NCBI GenBank assembly: GCA_021790955.1
Contig: JAJYFI010000016.1
Location: forward strand, 1-12,116
From: a bacterium
GTDB lineage: Bacteria; Elusimicrobiota; Elusimicrobia; UBA1565; UBA9628
DNA: 12,116 bases
Direction of reading: 5' to 3'
The stretch's first letter is position 1. Every line of letters begins with the position of its first letter. Below the pieces are notes generated by a model. It saw only the letters and a list, made by a program, of their open reading frames with translations, was not told the DNA's origin and made no database searches. Of this stretch, positions 6,182 through 12,116 are shown piece after piece. Made by a program: the position numbers and the translations under genes.

Positions 6182-6697
6182 TGAGGACAAAAACGTACAG
6201 GCCAATTCGGAAAAGAGGGGCTTCTTCTACTTGGACGCCTACGCCTCTGGATTTCGCCGCGATCGATTTTGAAACCGCCAACCATGATCCCGGCTCGGCC
6301 TGCGCGGTGGGCCTCGTGCGGGTCGAAAAGGGACGGATCGTCCGGCAAGCGCGCTTCCTGATCAAACCCCCAAACCCGGATTTCTACTTCTCCTACCTGC
6401 ACGGCATCTATCCTGAGGACGTGGCCGACGCCCCGCGAAGTCGGGGGCGTACTGCGGGCCTGCTGCGCGGCCGCCGGAATCGAACCGCCGAACATTCCCT
6501 TCCTGTGCACGGTGTATTTGGCGCGCCGCGTCTGGAGCATCTACCCGACCAAGCTCCCCGATGTCTGTGGTCGCTTGGGGATCGCCCTCGACCACCACGA
6601 GGCCCTCTCCGATGCCCGCGCCTGCGCTCGGATCGTCATGGCCGCCGGACGGGAGGGCGCCGTCCTCGCGGAGATGACAGGCGCGGTAACGGTCTGA
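6181..6697 (+). pseudogene. DnaQ-family 3'-5' exonuclease, middle deleted and frameshifted
   Basis: The sequence belongs to the DEDDh exonuclease family (DNA polymerase III epsilon-like). From ATG 6181, a roughly 21-residue lead precedes LDFAAIDFETANHDPGSACA, which carries the Exo I D-x-E. Then come FLIKPPNPDF and LHGIYPEDVADAP, ending near 6433. The family text resumes in another frame with GGVLRACCAAAGIEPPNIPF, LCTVYLARRVW and the Exo III motif HHEALSDARACARIV, and stops at TGA 6697. In relatives about 25-30 residues separate these two parts, and they contain Exo II (HNAxFD). Here they are gone, so an out-of-frame internal deletion of roughly 70-90 bases is likely. Without Exo II no metal-dependent activity is expected. 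The ATG overlaps the previous stop (TAATG), marking it as the last gene of the DprA-X-Y set. Confidence 0.8.
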
Positions 6698-6698
6698 C

Positions 6699-6777
6699 GC
6701 AATTTTATCGCGATATATTGCATTTTCATCTCATCCCATGCATAATTCCTCAAGAAGATCGAGGATTCATGCATGGG
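6699..6777 (+). promoter_or_regulatory. Promoter/operator of the AbiE locus
   Basis: Two symmetric elements precede and overlap the abiEi start. TATCGCGATA (6706-6715) is a perfect palindrome flanked by GCAAT/ATTGC and overlaps a possible TATATT -10 box (6714-6719). Downstream, 6735-6751 and 6761-6777 form a 17-bp inverted repeat with 15 matches, CCCATGCATAATTCCTC against GAGGATTCATGCATGGG, around a 9-base centre. The right arm contains the GAGG ribosome site and ATG 6773. AbiEi antitoxins are known to repress their own operon through inverted repeats, which makes this a likely operator. Confidence 0.6.
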
Positions 6778-7387
6778 CAAGTCCAAGGACGCCTTCGACC
6801 GTCTCTACGAGGTTGCCCTCGACCAGCAGGGCTACTTCACGGCCAAGCAGGCCGTCGCGGCGGGCTACGCTGACAACGTCCACCCTTTCCACGTCAAGGC
6901 CGGCAACTGGGTCCGTGAACGGCGCGGCATCTACCGCCTCGCCAAGTTCCACCCGACCGAGCGTCCCGATCTCATGCTTTGGTCGCTGTGGTCGCGCGGC
7001 CGCGACGACAGGCCGCGTGGCGTATTCTCCCACGAGACCGCGCTCAGCTTCTACGAGCTCTCGGACGTCAACCCCGCGCGCCTCCACATGACCGTCCCCC
7101 CGGGCTTCCGCAAGGGGACTCCCATCCCCAAGGGCCTCGCCCTCCACCGCGCCAGGGTCCACGAGAGCGAGGTCCAGGATGTGCTTGGCGTCAAGGTGAC
7201 GACGCCGCTGCGCACGCTCGCGGACATGGTCGAGGAGGGCATCGTCCAGAAAGATCATCAAGAGCAGGCGGTCAAGGAGGCGTTCGCGCGTGGACTCGTG
7301 ACGAACGCACAGCTTAGCGACGCCGCGCGCATCCCTGAGAACGTCAAGCGCGAAATCGTCCGCCTGCGGGACAAGCCCCGTGGCTGA
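6773..7387 (+). CDS. abiEi: AbiEi-family antitoxin/transcriptional regulator of a type IV toxin-antitoxin system
   Basis: The product (204 residues) has the AbiEi layout. An N-terminal winged helix (DAFDRLYEVALDQQGYFTAK, QAVAAGY, then WVRERRGIYRLAKFHP, about 6-62) is followed by the larger domain with GVFSHETALSFYELSDVNP, LHMTVPPGFR, LALHRARV and VTTPLRTLADM. In AbiE systems this protein represses the operon and counters the AbiEii nucleotidyltransferase toxin without direct binding (type IV). GAGG 8 bases before ATG 6773 serves as the ribosome site and lies in the operator. Its stop overlaps the GTG start of the toxin remnant by 8 bases, the usual coupling. The frame is intact, unlike most neighbours, so the antitoxin may have been kept as an orphan regulator. 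Confidence 0.9.
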   Translation: MGKSKDAFDRLYEVALDQQGYFTAKQAVAAGYADNVHPFHVKAGNWVRERRGIYRLAKFHPTERPDLMLWSLWSRGRDDRPRGVFSHETALSFYELSDVNPARLHMTVPPGFRKGTPIPKGLALHRARVHESEVQDVLGVKVTTPLRTLADMVEEGIVQKDHQEQAVKEAFARGLVTNAQLSDAARIPENVKREIVRLRDKPRG

Positions 7388-7505
7388 GCCGCGACGCTAC
7401 CAGAGCGCGACGGCGTTCCGCCGGGCCATTGAGGACAGGCTCAAGACACTTTCGATCAAGGAACGCATCCCGCTCGAGCGTCCGCCTGCTGGCCAGGCTT
7501 TTCGT
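7380..7505 (+). pseudogene. abiEii: Truncated AbiEii toxin (nucleotidyltransferase family), N-terminal remnant
   Basis: From GTG 7380, MAEPRRYQSATAFRRAIEDR and LKTLSIKERIPLER match the start of AbiEii/AbiGii-type toxins. About nine codons later than expected in frame, RLLARLF (7483-7503) appears in another frame, so a small out-of-frame deletion lies near 7478-7483. Nothing of the nucleotidyltransferase core (the GG-x-A-x-x-L loop and catalytic acidic residues) follows, because the convergent outer-membrane gene ends at 7516. The toxin is therefore lost, probably by a deletion whose right edge is near 7505-7515. The frame from GTG stops at 7595, but the sequence after 7505 is antisense to the barrel gene. 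Confidence 0.72.
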
Positions 7506-7515
7506 CGCACGGCGC

Positions 7516-8367
7516 TTATTGCCTCCCGTGACTTTCTTGTTCCTCATCAGACTTCGGCAAATTGTGGCCAAGCCAAAAACGGTGCTGCCAATTGAGGGCG
7601 TAGACTTCATCGCGCTCGCCATTGGCAGACACCGCAACGGTGGAAGCAGGAATATAGGTGAAGCTGAGATTCAGGGGATGATACATGACGGTCATGCCTG
7701 CCGCCGCTCCACCATAGTCCATCGTAGAGCCAGGCGCTACTCCTGAAGGCGCTTCCGGTCCCGTAATATGAAGCCCGGGTTGATGATTGCCGACATCCAT
7801 GCCTATGCCAAAAATAATCCATCTCAGCGGGCCCGTGTTGAACTGTGGGGCAAAGCCAAACATGGTCCCGAGGCCGTTGATGCCGTAAAGAACTTGTCCC
7901 GAGTTGATGGGAACACTCGCCCCGTTAGGGGCAAGAATGCCATTAGACGTGGCTTGGGTTGAATTGTTCTCGTAACTTACTCCCAGCATGACGGGAATAC
8001 GGAAATTATCGCCTGACAGAGGCTCCCCTATGAGCATGGCACTCGCCATATATCCATCAACCAAAATGGGGATGCCGGAGGTATCGTCTCCCGTCATGCG
8101 ACCGTACCCCAGCAAGCCGCCGATAGCCCAGTGCGCAGACAATCCATAGTCGACTGAGGCACCCAAACCAAAGCCACTTGCCTTCGCTTCCTGAACTCCC
8201 CCGTTGGCAGGCGCTGAATAGGTTGCGTAACCAGGCGTCAGATGAAGGTCCAGGGCTTTTTTCTTAAACGGCTTGACGGGCATTGCCTCGGCGGCCAAGT
8301 AACTCATCAGGACCCTGTTATAGTACTGGGCACTAGCCGGGGACACCGCCAGCAACGCCACGACCAC
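7516..8367 (-). CDS. Outer-membrane beta-barrel protein, start uncertain
   Basis: The frame encodes a signal sequence (VVVALLAVSPASA, cut before QYYNR) and about 270 residues of alternating hydrophobic/polar beta strands rich in Gly, Tyr, Asn and Ser. Examples are GFGLGASVDYGLSAHWAIGG, FRIPVMLGVSYENN, WIIFGIGMDVGN and LNLSFTYIPAS. It ends near YALNWQHRFWL, like the last strand of a barrel, plus a short polar tail. This is typical of an outer-membrane barrel; the ligand is unknown. No ATG precedes the signal sequence. GTG 8367 gives a short signal without a charged start, with GGGGG about 9 bases upstream. TTG at the end of the upstream gene would fit only after a frameshift at that G-run. The gene is less GC-rich than its neighbours. 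It follows the FGE-fold gene with a 22-base gap, so it is probably co-transcribed. Confidence 0.78.
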   Translation of the reverse strand: MVVALLAVSPASAQYYNRVLMSYLAAEAMPVKPFKKKALDLHLTPGYATYSAPANGGVQEAKASGFGLGASVDYGLSAHWAIGGLLGYGRMTGDDTSGIPILVDGYMASAMLIGEPLSGDNFRIPVMLGVSYENNSTQATSNGILAPNGASVPINSGQVLYGINGLGTMFGFAPQFNTGPLRWIIFGIGMDVGNHQPGLHITGPEAPSGVAPGSTMDYGGAAAGMTVMYHPLNLSFTYIPASTVAVSANGERDEVYALNWQHRFWLGHNLPKSDEEQESHGRQ

Positions 8368-8389
8368 GGCGAGAAGCCCCCGTCCAACG

Positions 8390-9223
8390 TCAACGCGCCG
8401 TGCGGACCAGGCGGAATCCCAAAGATCGGTAGTGGCCGTCCGGCTGGCCGATAGCAAGGCGTGCCGGGCTTGCGTAGGCGGCGGACTCATCCCAGGAGCT
8501 GCCCCTCTGAACTCTGAAGGACCCTGCGGAGGGGCCCTGCGGGTCCACGCTCGCTCCTCCGGGATAATCACCATAAACATAAGCGTCCTGCGTCCACTCC
8601 AGAACGTTGCCCAGCATATCATAAAGCCCCCATGCGTTAGCCTCCTGGATGGCCACCGCGTGGGTTCTCCCGCCCGAAGTCTCGGAGGTCCAGGCCCCGC
8701 CCTGGAAGCCCCCGCCGGCCCTCGCCGCGTACTCCCACTCGGCCTCGGTCGGCAGACGATAGACGTGTTTGTCTTGGACCGCGTTGATCCTCGCGATGAA
8801 GCTCTGGACGTCGTTCCACGAGACGTTCTCGACGGGATTGTCCATGCAAACCCCCCTGCCGGCGATCACCGCGCGCTCATCCTCGCTGCAATCGAGCTCC
8901 CCGCTGAAATGGGAGGGATTCCTTCCCATGACCAGCTCGTATTGCTCCTGGGTCACCACCGTTGCCTGCATCTCAAAGCCGCGCGTCAGGGTCACCGGGC
9001 GATAGGGCTCCCCCGCGTCCCCTCCCATGAGAAAAGTACCGGACGAGATCGCGACGAAACGCGCCGCCACACCGACCGTCCGTTCGTCGAGGGCGGCCAG
9101 GGCGGCTGAGCGGTCCAACGGGGCGTCCGCAGGAGCGATAGAGCCGGGGTCGTCCCCCGAGAATCCGAAGGCCGCCCGAGAAAGGAGTCCCGCTGCCAAT
9201 GCCGCCCCGATCCATCGTCCCAT
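8390..9223 (-). CDS. Formylglycine-generating-enzyme (SUMF1) fold protein, exported, probably non-catalytic
   Basis: The 277-residue product has a signal peptide (MGRWIGAALAAGLLSRAAFG) and then an FGE-sulfatase domain from about residue 55. Its motifs are FVAISSGTFLMGG, VTQEQYELVMGRNPSHF, PVENVSWNDVQSF, YRLPTEAEWEYAARAGG, GLYDMLGNVLEWTQDAYVYG, RVQRGSSW and LGFRLVRTAR. True formylglycine-generating enzymes carry two catalytic cysteines just after RGGSW. Here that stretch is RGSSWDESAAYASPAR, without cysteine, so sulfatase activation is unlikely and a binding or structural role of the fold (as in many secreted FGE-like proteins) is more probable. Two cysteines in LDCSEDERAVIAGRGVC may form a disulfide. 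ATG 9223 is chosen for the signal peptide; the ribosome site is weak. It lies upstream of the barrel gene, so the two may act together at the envelope. Confidence 0.9.
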   Translation of the reverse strand: MGRWIGAALAAGLLSRAAFGFSGDDPGSIAPADAPLDRSAALAALDERTVGVAARFVAISSGTFLMGGDAGEPYRPVTLTRGFEMQATVVTQEQYELVMGRNPSHFSGELDCSEDERAVIAGRGVCMDNPVENVSWNDVQSFIARINAVQDKHVYRLPTEAEWEYAARAGGGFQGGAWTSETSGGRTHAVAIQEANAWGLYDMLGNVLEWTQDAYVYGDYPGGASVDPQGPSAGSFRVQRGSSWDESAAYASPARLAIGQPDGHYRSLGFRLVRTAR

Positions 9224-9345
9224 GCCTTCATGTGGCGCCGAAGTCCGTCAACGCAGAAGGGACCTTGGGGAACGGCTCATGGGGCCGATGGTCCCGGGCC
9301 AACGGAACGTCCACCTAGACGCAAGGGACTATTTACCCCTCGCTG

Positions 9346-9408
9346 ACACGCATCCGGGTCCATGCGTGTAGAAATACGGTAGAATCCCCTACACGCATGA
9401 ACACGCAT
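9346..9408. repeat. Cluster of four ACACGCAT octamers forming nested inverted repeats
   Basis: ACACGCAT occurs at 9346-9353, 9391-9398 and 9401-9408 on the plus strand, and its complement ATGCGTGT at 9362-9369. The second pairing extends to a perfect 11-bp inverted repeat, CATGCGTGTAG (9361-9371) and CTACACGCATG (9389-9399), with a 17-base centre containing a TAGAAT -10-like box (9380-9385) and a short direct repeat GTAGAA. ATG 9397 of the ankyrin gene lies in the right arm. The gap from 9224 to 9345 shows nothing else I can name. The cluster is probably an operator array. Confidence 0.6.
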
Positions 9409-9819
9409 CACCGGATTTGGCCGCATTTTGGCCGCATGGCATTAATCCTACCTGCGCTGTATATACTCGAAGGCTGCGCCCTGCCGCTGGTTAAAGCCGC
9501 CCGGAACGGCGACCTCAATGCTGTCCAGGCGCTAATCAGGAGCGGGGTTAACGTGAATAATGCTTGCGGCGTCAATCTCTGCGGCCCAACGCCGCTGGAG
9601 GCTGCGGCACTCGCGGGACATCTGAATGTAGTTAAAGCGCTGATTGCCGCGGGTGCTGATGTTAATCAAATATCCATAAAGAGCGGTTTTGTTCGTGATC
9701 ATGGAACGGCGCTTTGTTGGGCGGCTCATGAAAGCCATTGGGATGTCGTAAAGATGTTGATTGATGCCGGGGCTGTAGTTAACAGGCTGCTGAAAAACTC
9801 CCGTTTTTCGATCGTGTAA
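9397..9819 (+). CDS. Ankyrin-repeat putative lipoprotein, 3' end replaced by an insertion sequence
   Basis: The product has a hydrophobic export segment (MALILPALYILEG before C, about residues 14-27) with an LEGC site resembling a lipobox. Three ankyrin repeats follow: PLVKAARNGDLNAVQALIRS with GVNVN, PLEAAALAGHLNVVKALIAA with GADVN, and ALCWAAHESHWDVVKMLIDA with GAVVN. Ankyrin repeats bind other proteins; the partner is unknown. At residue 129 the frame enters the insertion sequence at 9783, which supplies the last residues RLLKNSRFSIV and the stop at 9819, so the native end is missing. No ribosome site precedes ATG 9397. A TAGAAT box 11 bases upstream suggests a near-leaderless mRNA. The gene is less GC-rich than zwf. 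Confidence 0.82.
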   Translation: MNTHHRIWPHFGRMALILPALYILEGCALPLVKAARNGDLNAVQALIRSGVNVNNACGVNLCGPTPLEAAALAGHLNVVKALIAAGADVNQISIKSGFVRDHGTALCWAAHESHWDVVKMLIDAGAVVNRLLKNSRFSIV

Positions 9820-11140
9820 TCGTAAAATCTCTCGACGGAACGCCGAAATATAAGGAGGCCGCCGAGATGATGGGAGCCCGCCAGCCGCAGCCGAACCTCT
9901 TTCACACCGTGCAGCTCGAAGACCTCGTGCCCGAGAATCATCCGTTGCGCAGGATTCGCCCGCTGGTAGATACCGAGCGCATCCGCAAGCTCTGCAAGCC
10001 GTTCTACAGCGATGAGGGCCGGCCGAGCATCCCGCCGGAGCAGTTGTTTCTGGCGATGCTGGGCGGCTATCTTCTCGGCGCGCGCTCCGACCGGCAGATC
10101 ATCATGGAGCTGCGGTGCAACATGGCGTTTCGGTGGTTCGTGGGCCTGGACATCGACTCGAAGGTCTGGGACGACACGACGTTCTCAAAGAACCGCGAGC
10201 ACCGGTTCGACGAGACGGACATCTTCGAGACGCTCTTCGACGATACGGTGCGCCAAGCGATCGAGAAGGGCTGGGTGAGCGATCACTGGTCGACGGACGG
10301 GACGCTGGTGAGAGCCAACGCGAGCCAGAAGAGCTTTGTTCGCATCGAGCTTCATCACAGTCCCGAAGAGTTCCGGGAGGTTGTCTCAGGCAAGAAGAAG
10401 GCGGAGCGCCGCCGCGGCAACGACAAGGACGACGACAAAGGCAATCCGACGGTCGATTGGCAAGGCGAGAAGCGTTCCAATAAGACACACCGCTCGACGA
10501 CGGACCCGGACGCGCGGATCGCAACGAAGTCGAACAAGGAGACGGCCGTTCCGGCCTATACGGTCAACGGCGTCATGGAGAACCGCAACCGCATCCTGAT
10601 GGGGATCGGCGTCGAGATCTTCCAAGGCCCGACCTCCGAGCGCGAGGGCTGCTTGAGCCTCTTGAGACGCGCCAAGGAACGACTGAAGATCAAGCCCAAG
10701 ACCTTAGGCGGCGACAAGGGCTTTTTTGAGAAGAAGTTCATCCAGGGTCTGCTTCGTCGGCGAGTCGAGCCGCACATTGCCGCGCAAGAGCGCGGCAGCG
10801 ACCGGGCGCACATGCGGGTGAGAATGAGGCGGCGAGGATTCGGCTACGGGCTGAGCCAGCGGGCGCGCAAGAAGATCGAAGAGCTATGGGGCGAGGGCAA
10901 GGAACTCCACGGGCTCAGGCGCTTCAGCCGACGGATGCTCGATAACGTTCGGCAAGAAACATGGATCAAGGGTTGGCTGCTCAATTTAAAGCGTTTAGCG
11001 GCTCTAGAGGCGAGAGCGCCGGCATGAGTCCACACGATCCACAGGCTTCGATGAGCGTTGAACGGAATTATCAACAGCGGGAAAAGGCCGCGCCGGCGGC
11101 AACGCGCACAAAAATCAACCGTTTTTCAGCAGCCTGTTAA
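9779..11140 (+). mobile_element. Complete insertion sequence (1354 bp) with TTAA flanks, IS1182/IS5-like
   Basis: The element spans 9783-11136. Its ends are perfect 16-bp inverted repeats, CAGGCTGCTGAAAAAC (9783-9798 and, inverted, 11121-11136), followed by a less exact T-rich part. TTAA lies directly outside both ends (9779-9782, 11137-11140), consistent with a 4-bp target duplication at a palindromic target. It carries one intact transposase gene on the plus strand. Family placement by transposase style (DUF772-type N-terminus, DDE core) is IS1182/IS5-like and not certain. It cuts the ankyrin gene. Confidence 0.93.
9867..11027 (+). CDS. DDE transposase of the insertion sequence
   Basis: The 386-residue transposase is intact. 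The N-terminal DUF772-like domain includes LFHTVQLEDLVPENHPLRRI, GRPSIPPEQLFLAMLGGYLL, MAFRWFVGLDIDSKVWD and TTFSKNRE. The RNase H-like core shows STDGTLVRA (D144), a basic/acidic insertion (about 170-205, lysine- and aspartate-rich), LGGDKGFFEKKF (D283) and KKIEELWGEGKELHGLRRFS (candidate E338/E339) before WIKGWLLNLKRLAAL. These fit the three acidic catalytic positions. AAGGAGG (9852-9858) lies 8 bases before ATG 9867. The gene lies fully between the inverted repeats, so the element looks active and recently acquired. Confidence 0.94.
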   Translation: MMGARQPQPNLFHTVQLEDLVPENHPLRRIRPLVDTERIRKLCKPFYSDEGRPSIPPEQLFLAMLGGYLLGARSDRQIIMELRCNMAFRWFVGLDIDSKVWDDTTFSKNREHRFDETDIFETLFDDTVRQAIEKGWVSDHWSTDGTLVRANASQKSFVRIELHHSPEEFREVVSGKKKAERRRGNDKDDDKGNPTVDWQGEKRSNKTHRSTTDPDARIATKSNKETAVPAYTVNGVMENRNRILMGIGVEIFQGPTSEREGCLSLLRRAKERLKIKPKTLGGDKGFFEKKFIQGLLRRRVEPHIAAQERGSDRAHMRVRMRRRGFGYGLSQRARKKIEELWGEGKELHGLRRFSRRMLDNVRQETWIKGWLLNLKRLAALEARAPA

Positions 11141-11736
11141 TTCGCCGCAGGGGAGCTGGGCACGGGTTTGGCGGCCGGCTCCGGTTCGGTATGCGGAACA
11201 GGCGATTGAGCGCCTTGCGCCGCCTTCTTGGCGGCGACGGAGGAGGTCGCGGCGGCCGGCGGCGGGTCGTCTTTCTTCGAAGCTGCCGCTTGCAGGGCCG
11301 CCAGCTTGCGGCGCGCCTCCATGGCGTCCTTCATCAAGGAGCTTTTGGGGTGGGCCTTTTCGAAGGCATCCAGCGCGGCGCGGCCCTCCTTGAGCCGTCC
11401 TTGAAGGACAAGATTGATGGCTTGCGCGAGATCCTTTCTTTCTTTTTTTAGGGCGGCTAGCCTCTCGTAATGTATGCCGCCGATCCACGCGGGAGTATTG
11501 AGGTCGGCGGCGGGCTGGCCGGCGGCGCGGACGGCGGCCACGGCGGCGACATCTCGCCCTGCCCTCGGCGCCGCGCCGAGCAGAGAGGAGCTCAGGCCGG
11601 CTTCCAGACGCTTAAACCAGGAAAGAATCTCCGATCCGGGGGGGGCGGAGCTTGGCCTGCTCGCCTCGGCGGCCCAAGAGCGGGTCGAGGAAAGGCCGCA
11701 GAACGCCAGGAACGTCCATAAAAAGACTCGGTTCAT
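11137..11736 (-). CDS. Secreted helical protein with Ala/Pro-rich tail, unrecognised
   Basis: The 199-residue product starts with a signal peptide (MNRVFLWTFLAFCGLSSTRS, then WAA and likely cleavage before EAS). The middle is helical and TPR-like in style (HYERLAALKKERKDLAQAIN, LVLQGRLKEGRAALDAFEKA, HPKSSLMKDAMEARRKLAAL). The end is a low-complexity Ala/Pro/Lys linker. A very strong ribosome site, AAGGAGGAG, overlaps the stop codon of the upstream TPR gene, so the two are one operon. The TAA stop is formed by the TTAA next to the insertion sequence, so the present C-terminus touches the insertion point and might not be the native one. No family was recognised; a periplasmic scaffold role is only a guess. 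Confidence 0.78.
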   Translation of the reverse strand: MNRVFLWTFLAFCGLSSTRSWAAEASRPSSAPPGSEILSWFKRLEAGLSSSLLGAAPRAGRDVAAVAAVRAAGQPAADLNTPAWIGGIHYERLAALKKERKDLAQAINLVLQGRLKEGRAALDAFEKAHPKSSLMKDAMEARRKLAALQAAASKKDDPPPAAATSSVAAKKAAQGAQSPVPHTEPEPAAKPVPSSPAAN

Positions 11737-11749
11737 GATGTGCTCCTCC

Positions 11750-12115
11750 TTAAGATTCCTTTAGCTTGAGAAGAAAAGATTCCGTCGCGGACTTGAGATC
11801 GGGATCGAGCGCCGCCGCTTTCGCGGCATCCTCGCGGGCGCGGTCGCGGCGTTTGAGATGAATATCGGCTTTGAGCATATTCATGCGCAGGTCGGCGTTG
11901 TCGGGCGCCGCCGCCGCCGCCTTGGCGTAGTAGGACCGCGCTTGAGTGTAGCGCCCTTTGAGGAAGTAGGTGTTTCCGAGGGCGTTCAAGGCGGCCGCAT
12001 CATTGGGGGATTTCTTCAGAATCGCGTGAAATTGATTGCGGGCGTCCTCTTCATGGCCGGCCTCCCACTCGAGCCGCCCTAAGTCGATGCGCGCGGCGTC
12101 ATAATCCGGATGGCC
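11750..12115 (-). CDS. TPR-repeat protein, C-terminal part
   Basis: The gene enters from the right edge, with 121 codons visible. The sequence shows consecutive tetratricopeptide repeats: AARIDLGRLEWEAGHEEDAR, NQFHAILKKSPNDAAALNAL, GNTYFLKGRYTQARSYYAKA, AAAAPDNADLRMNMLKADIH and LKRRDRAREDAAKAAALDPD. They carry the usual G/Y/A positions and DP endings. TPR arrays mediate protein-protein contacts; whether this part is periplasmic cannot be told without the N-terminus. The stop TAA lies 13 bases before the ATG of the next gene and overlaps its ribosome site, so translation of the two is probably coupled. Confidence 0.88.
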   Translation of the reverse strand, partial: GHPDYDAARIDLGRLEWEAGHEEDARNQFHAILKKSPNDAAALNALGNTYFLKGRYTQARSYYAKAAAAAPDNADLRMNMLKADIHLKRRDRAREDAAKAAALDPDLKSATESFLLKLKES

Positions 12116-12116
12116 C

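Noticed and set aside
8367..8622. Upstream extension of the barrel frame to 8622
   Set aside because: It overlaps the end of the FGE-fold gene, and the extra residues have shadow composition with no signal peptide at the start.
11058..11393. Plus-strand frame across the right end of the insertion sequence
   Set aside because: Antisense to a gene with a signal peptide and strong ribosome site; Pro/Arg-rich shadow text.
1..12116. CRISPR array, tRNA or rRNA genes
   Set aside because: No regularly spaced direct repeats, and no cloverleaf or conserved rRNA segments were seen on either strand; a dedicated tRNA scan was not possible.

Overview
The window is a GC-rich stretch from a diderm (Gram-negative) bacterium. 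It encodes a beta-barrel outer-membrane protein, lipoprotein-like and signal-peptide proteins, strong AGGAGG-type ribosome sites and TATAAT/TAGAAT-like -10 boxes. No rRNA, tRNA or CRISPR array was seen. The style of many short secreted, repeat-bearing proteins fits an uncultured lineage such as Elusimicrobiota, but this is only a guess. Several genes carry frameshifts or internal deletions. They could be real decay or metagenome assembly errors, and read mapping would decide.

Layout. (1) 1-1943: divergent pentose-phosphate genes. The minus-strand gene begins as 6-phosphogluconolactonase but switches in frame to prolyl-iminopeptidase-like sequence at codons 128-133 and runs off the left edge; zwf is intact. 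(2) 2008-3394: a rhodanese and a secreted or lipoprotein-like protein converge on a bidirectional terminator, followed by a 49-residue cysteine-rich small protein with a very good ribosome site. (3) 3395-4307: a mostly non-coding stretch with a possible gene remnant, then a secreted protein built of four paired-cysteine repeats. (4) 4379-7505: a co-directional accessory block consisting of a DprA/Smf-like protein, two unrecognised proteins, a DnaQ-type exonuclease lacking its middle motif, an intact AbiEi antitoxin with a large inverted-repeat operator, and a truncated AbiEii toxin. This looks like a decaying defence or mobile island. (5) 7516-9223, minus strand: an outer-membrane barrel protein and a formylglycine-generating-enzyme-fold protein without the catalytic cysteine pair. 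(6) 9346-11136: an ankyrin-repeat gene whose promoter and start sit in a cluster of ACACGCAT repeats, cut by a complete 1354-bp insertion sequence flanked by TTAA. (7) 11137-12115, minus strand: a two-gene operon of a TPR protein and a secreted coiled-coil/helical protein.

Best candidates for something new are the tightly overlapping DprA-X-Y-exonuclease gene set, the 49-residue cysteine-rich protein, the paired-cysteine repeat protein and the repeat cluster in front of the ankyrin gene. The AbiE locus appears to have kept the antitoxin and lost the toxin.
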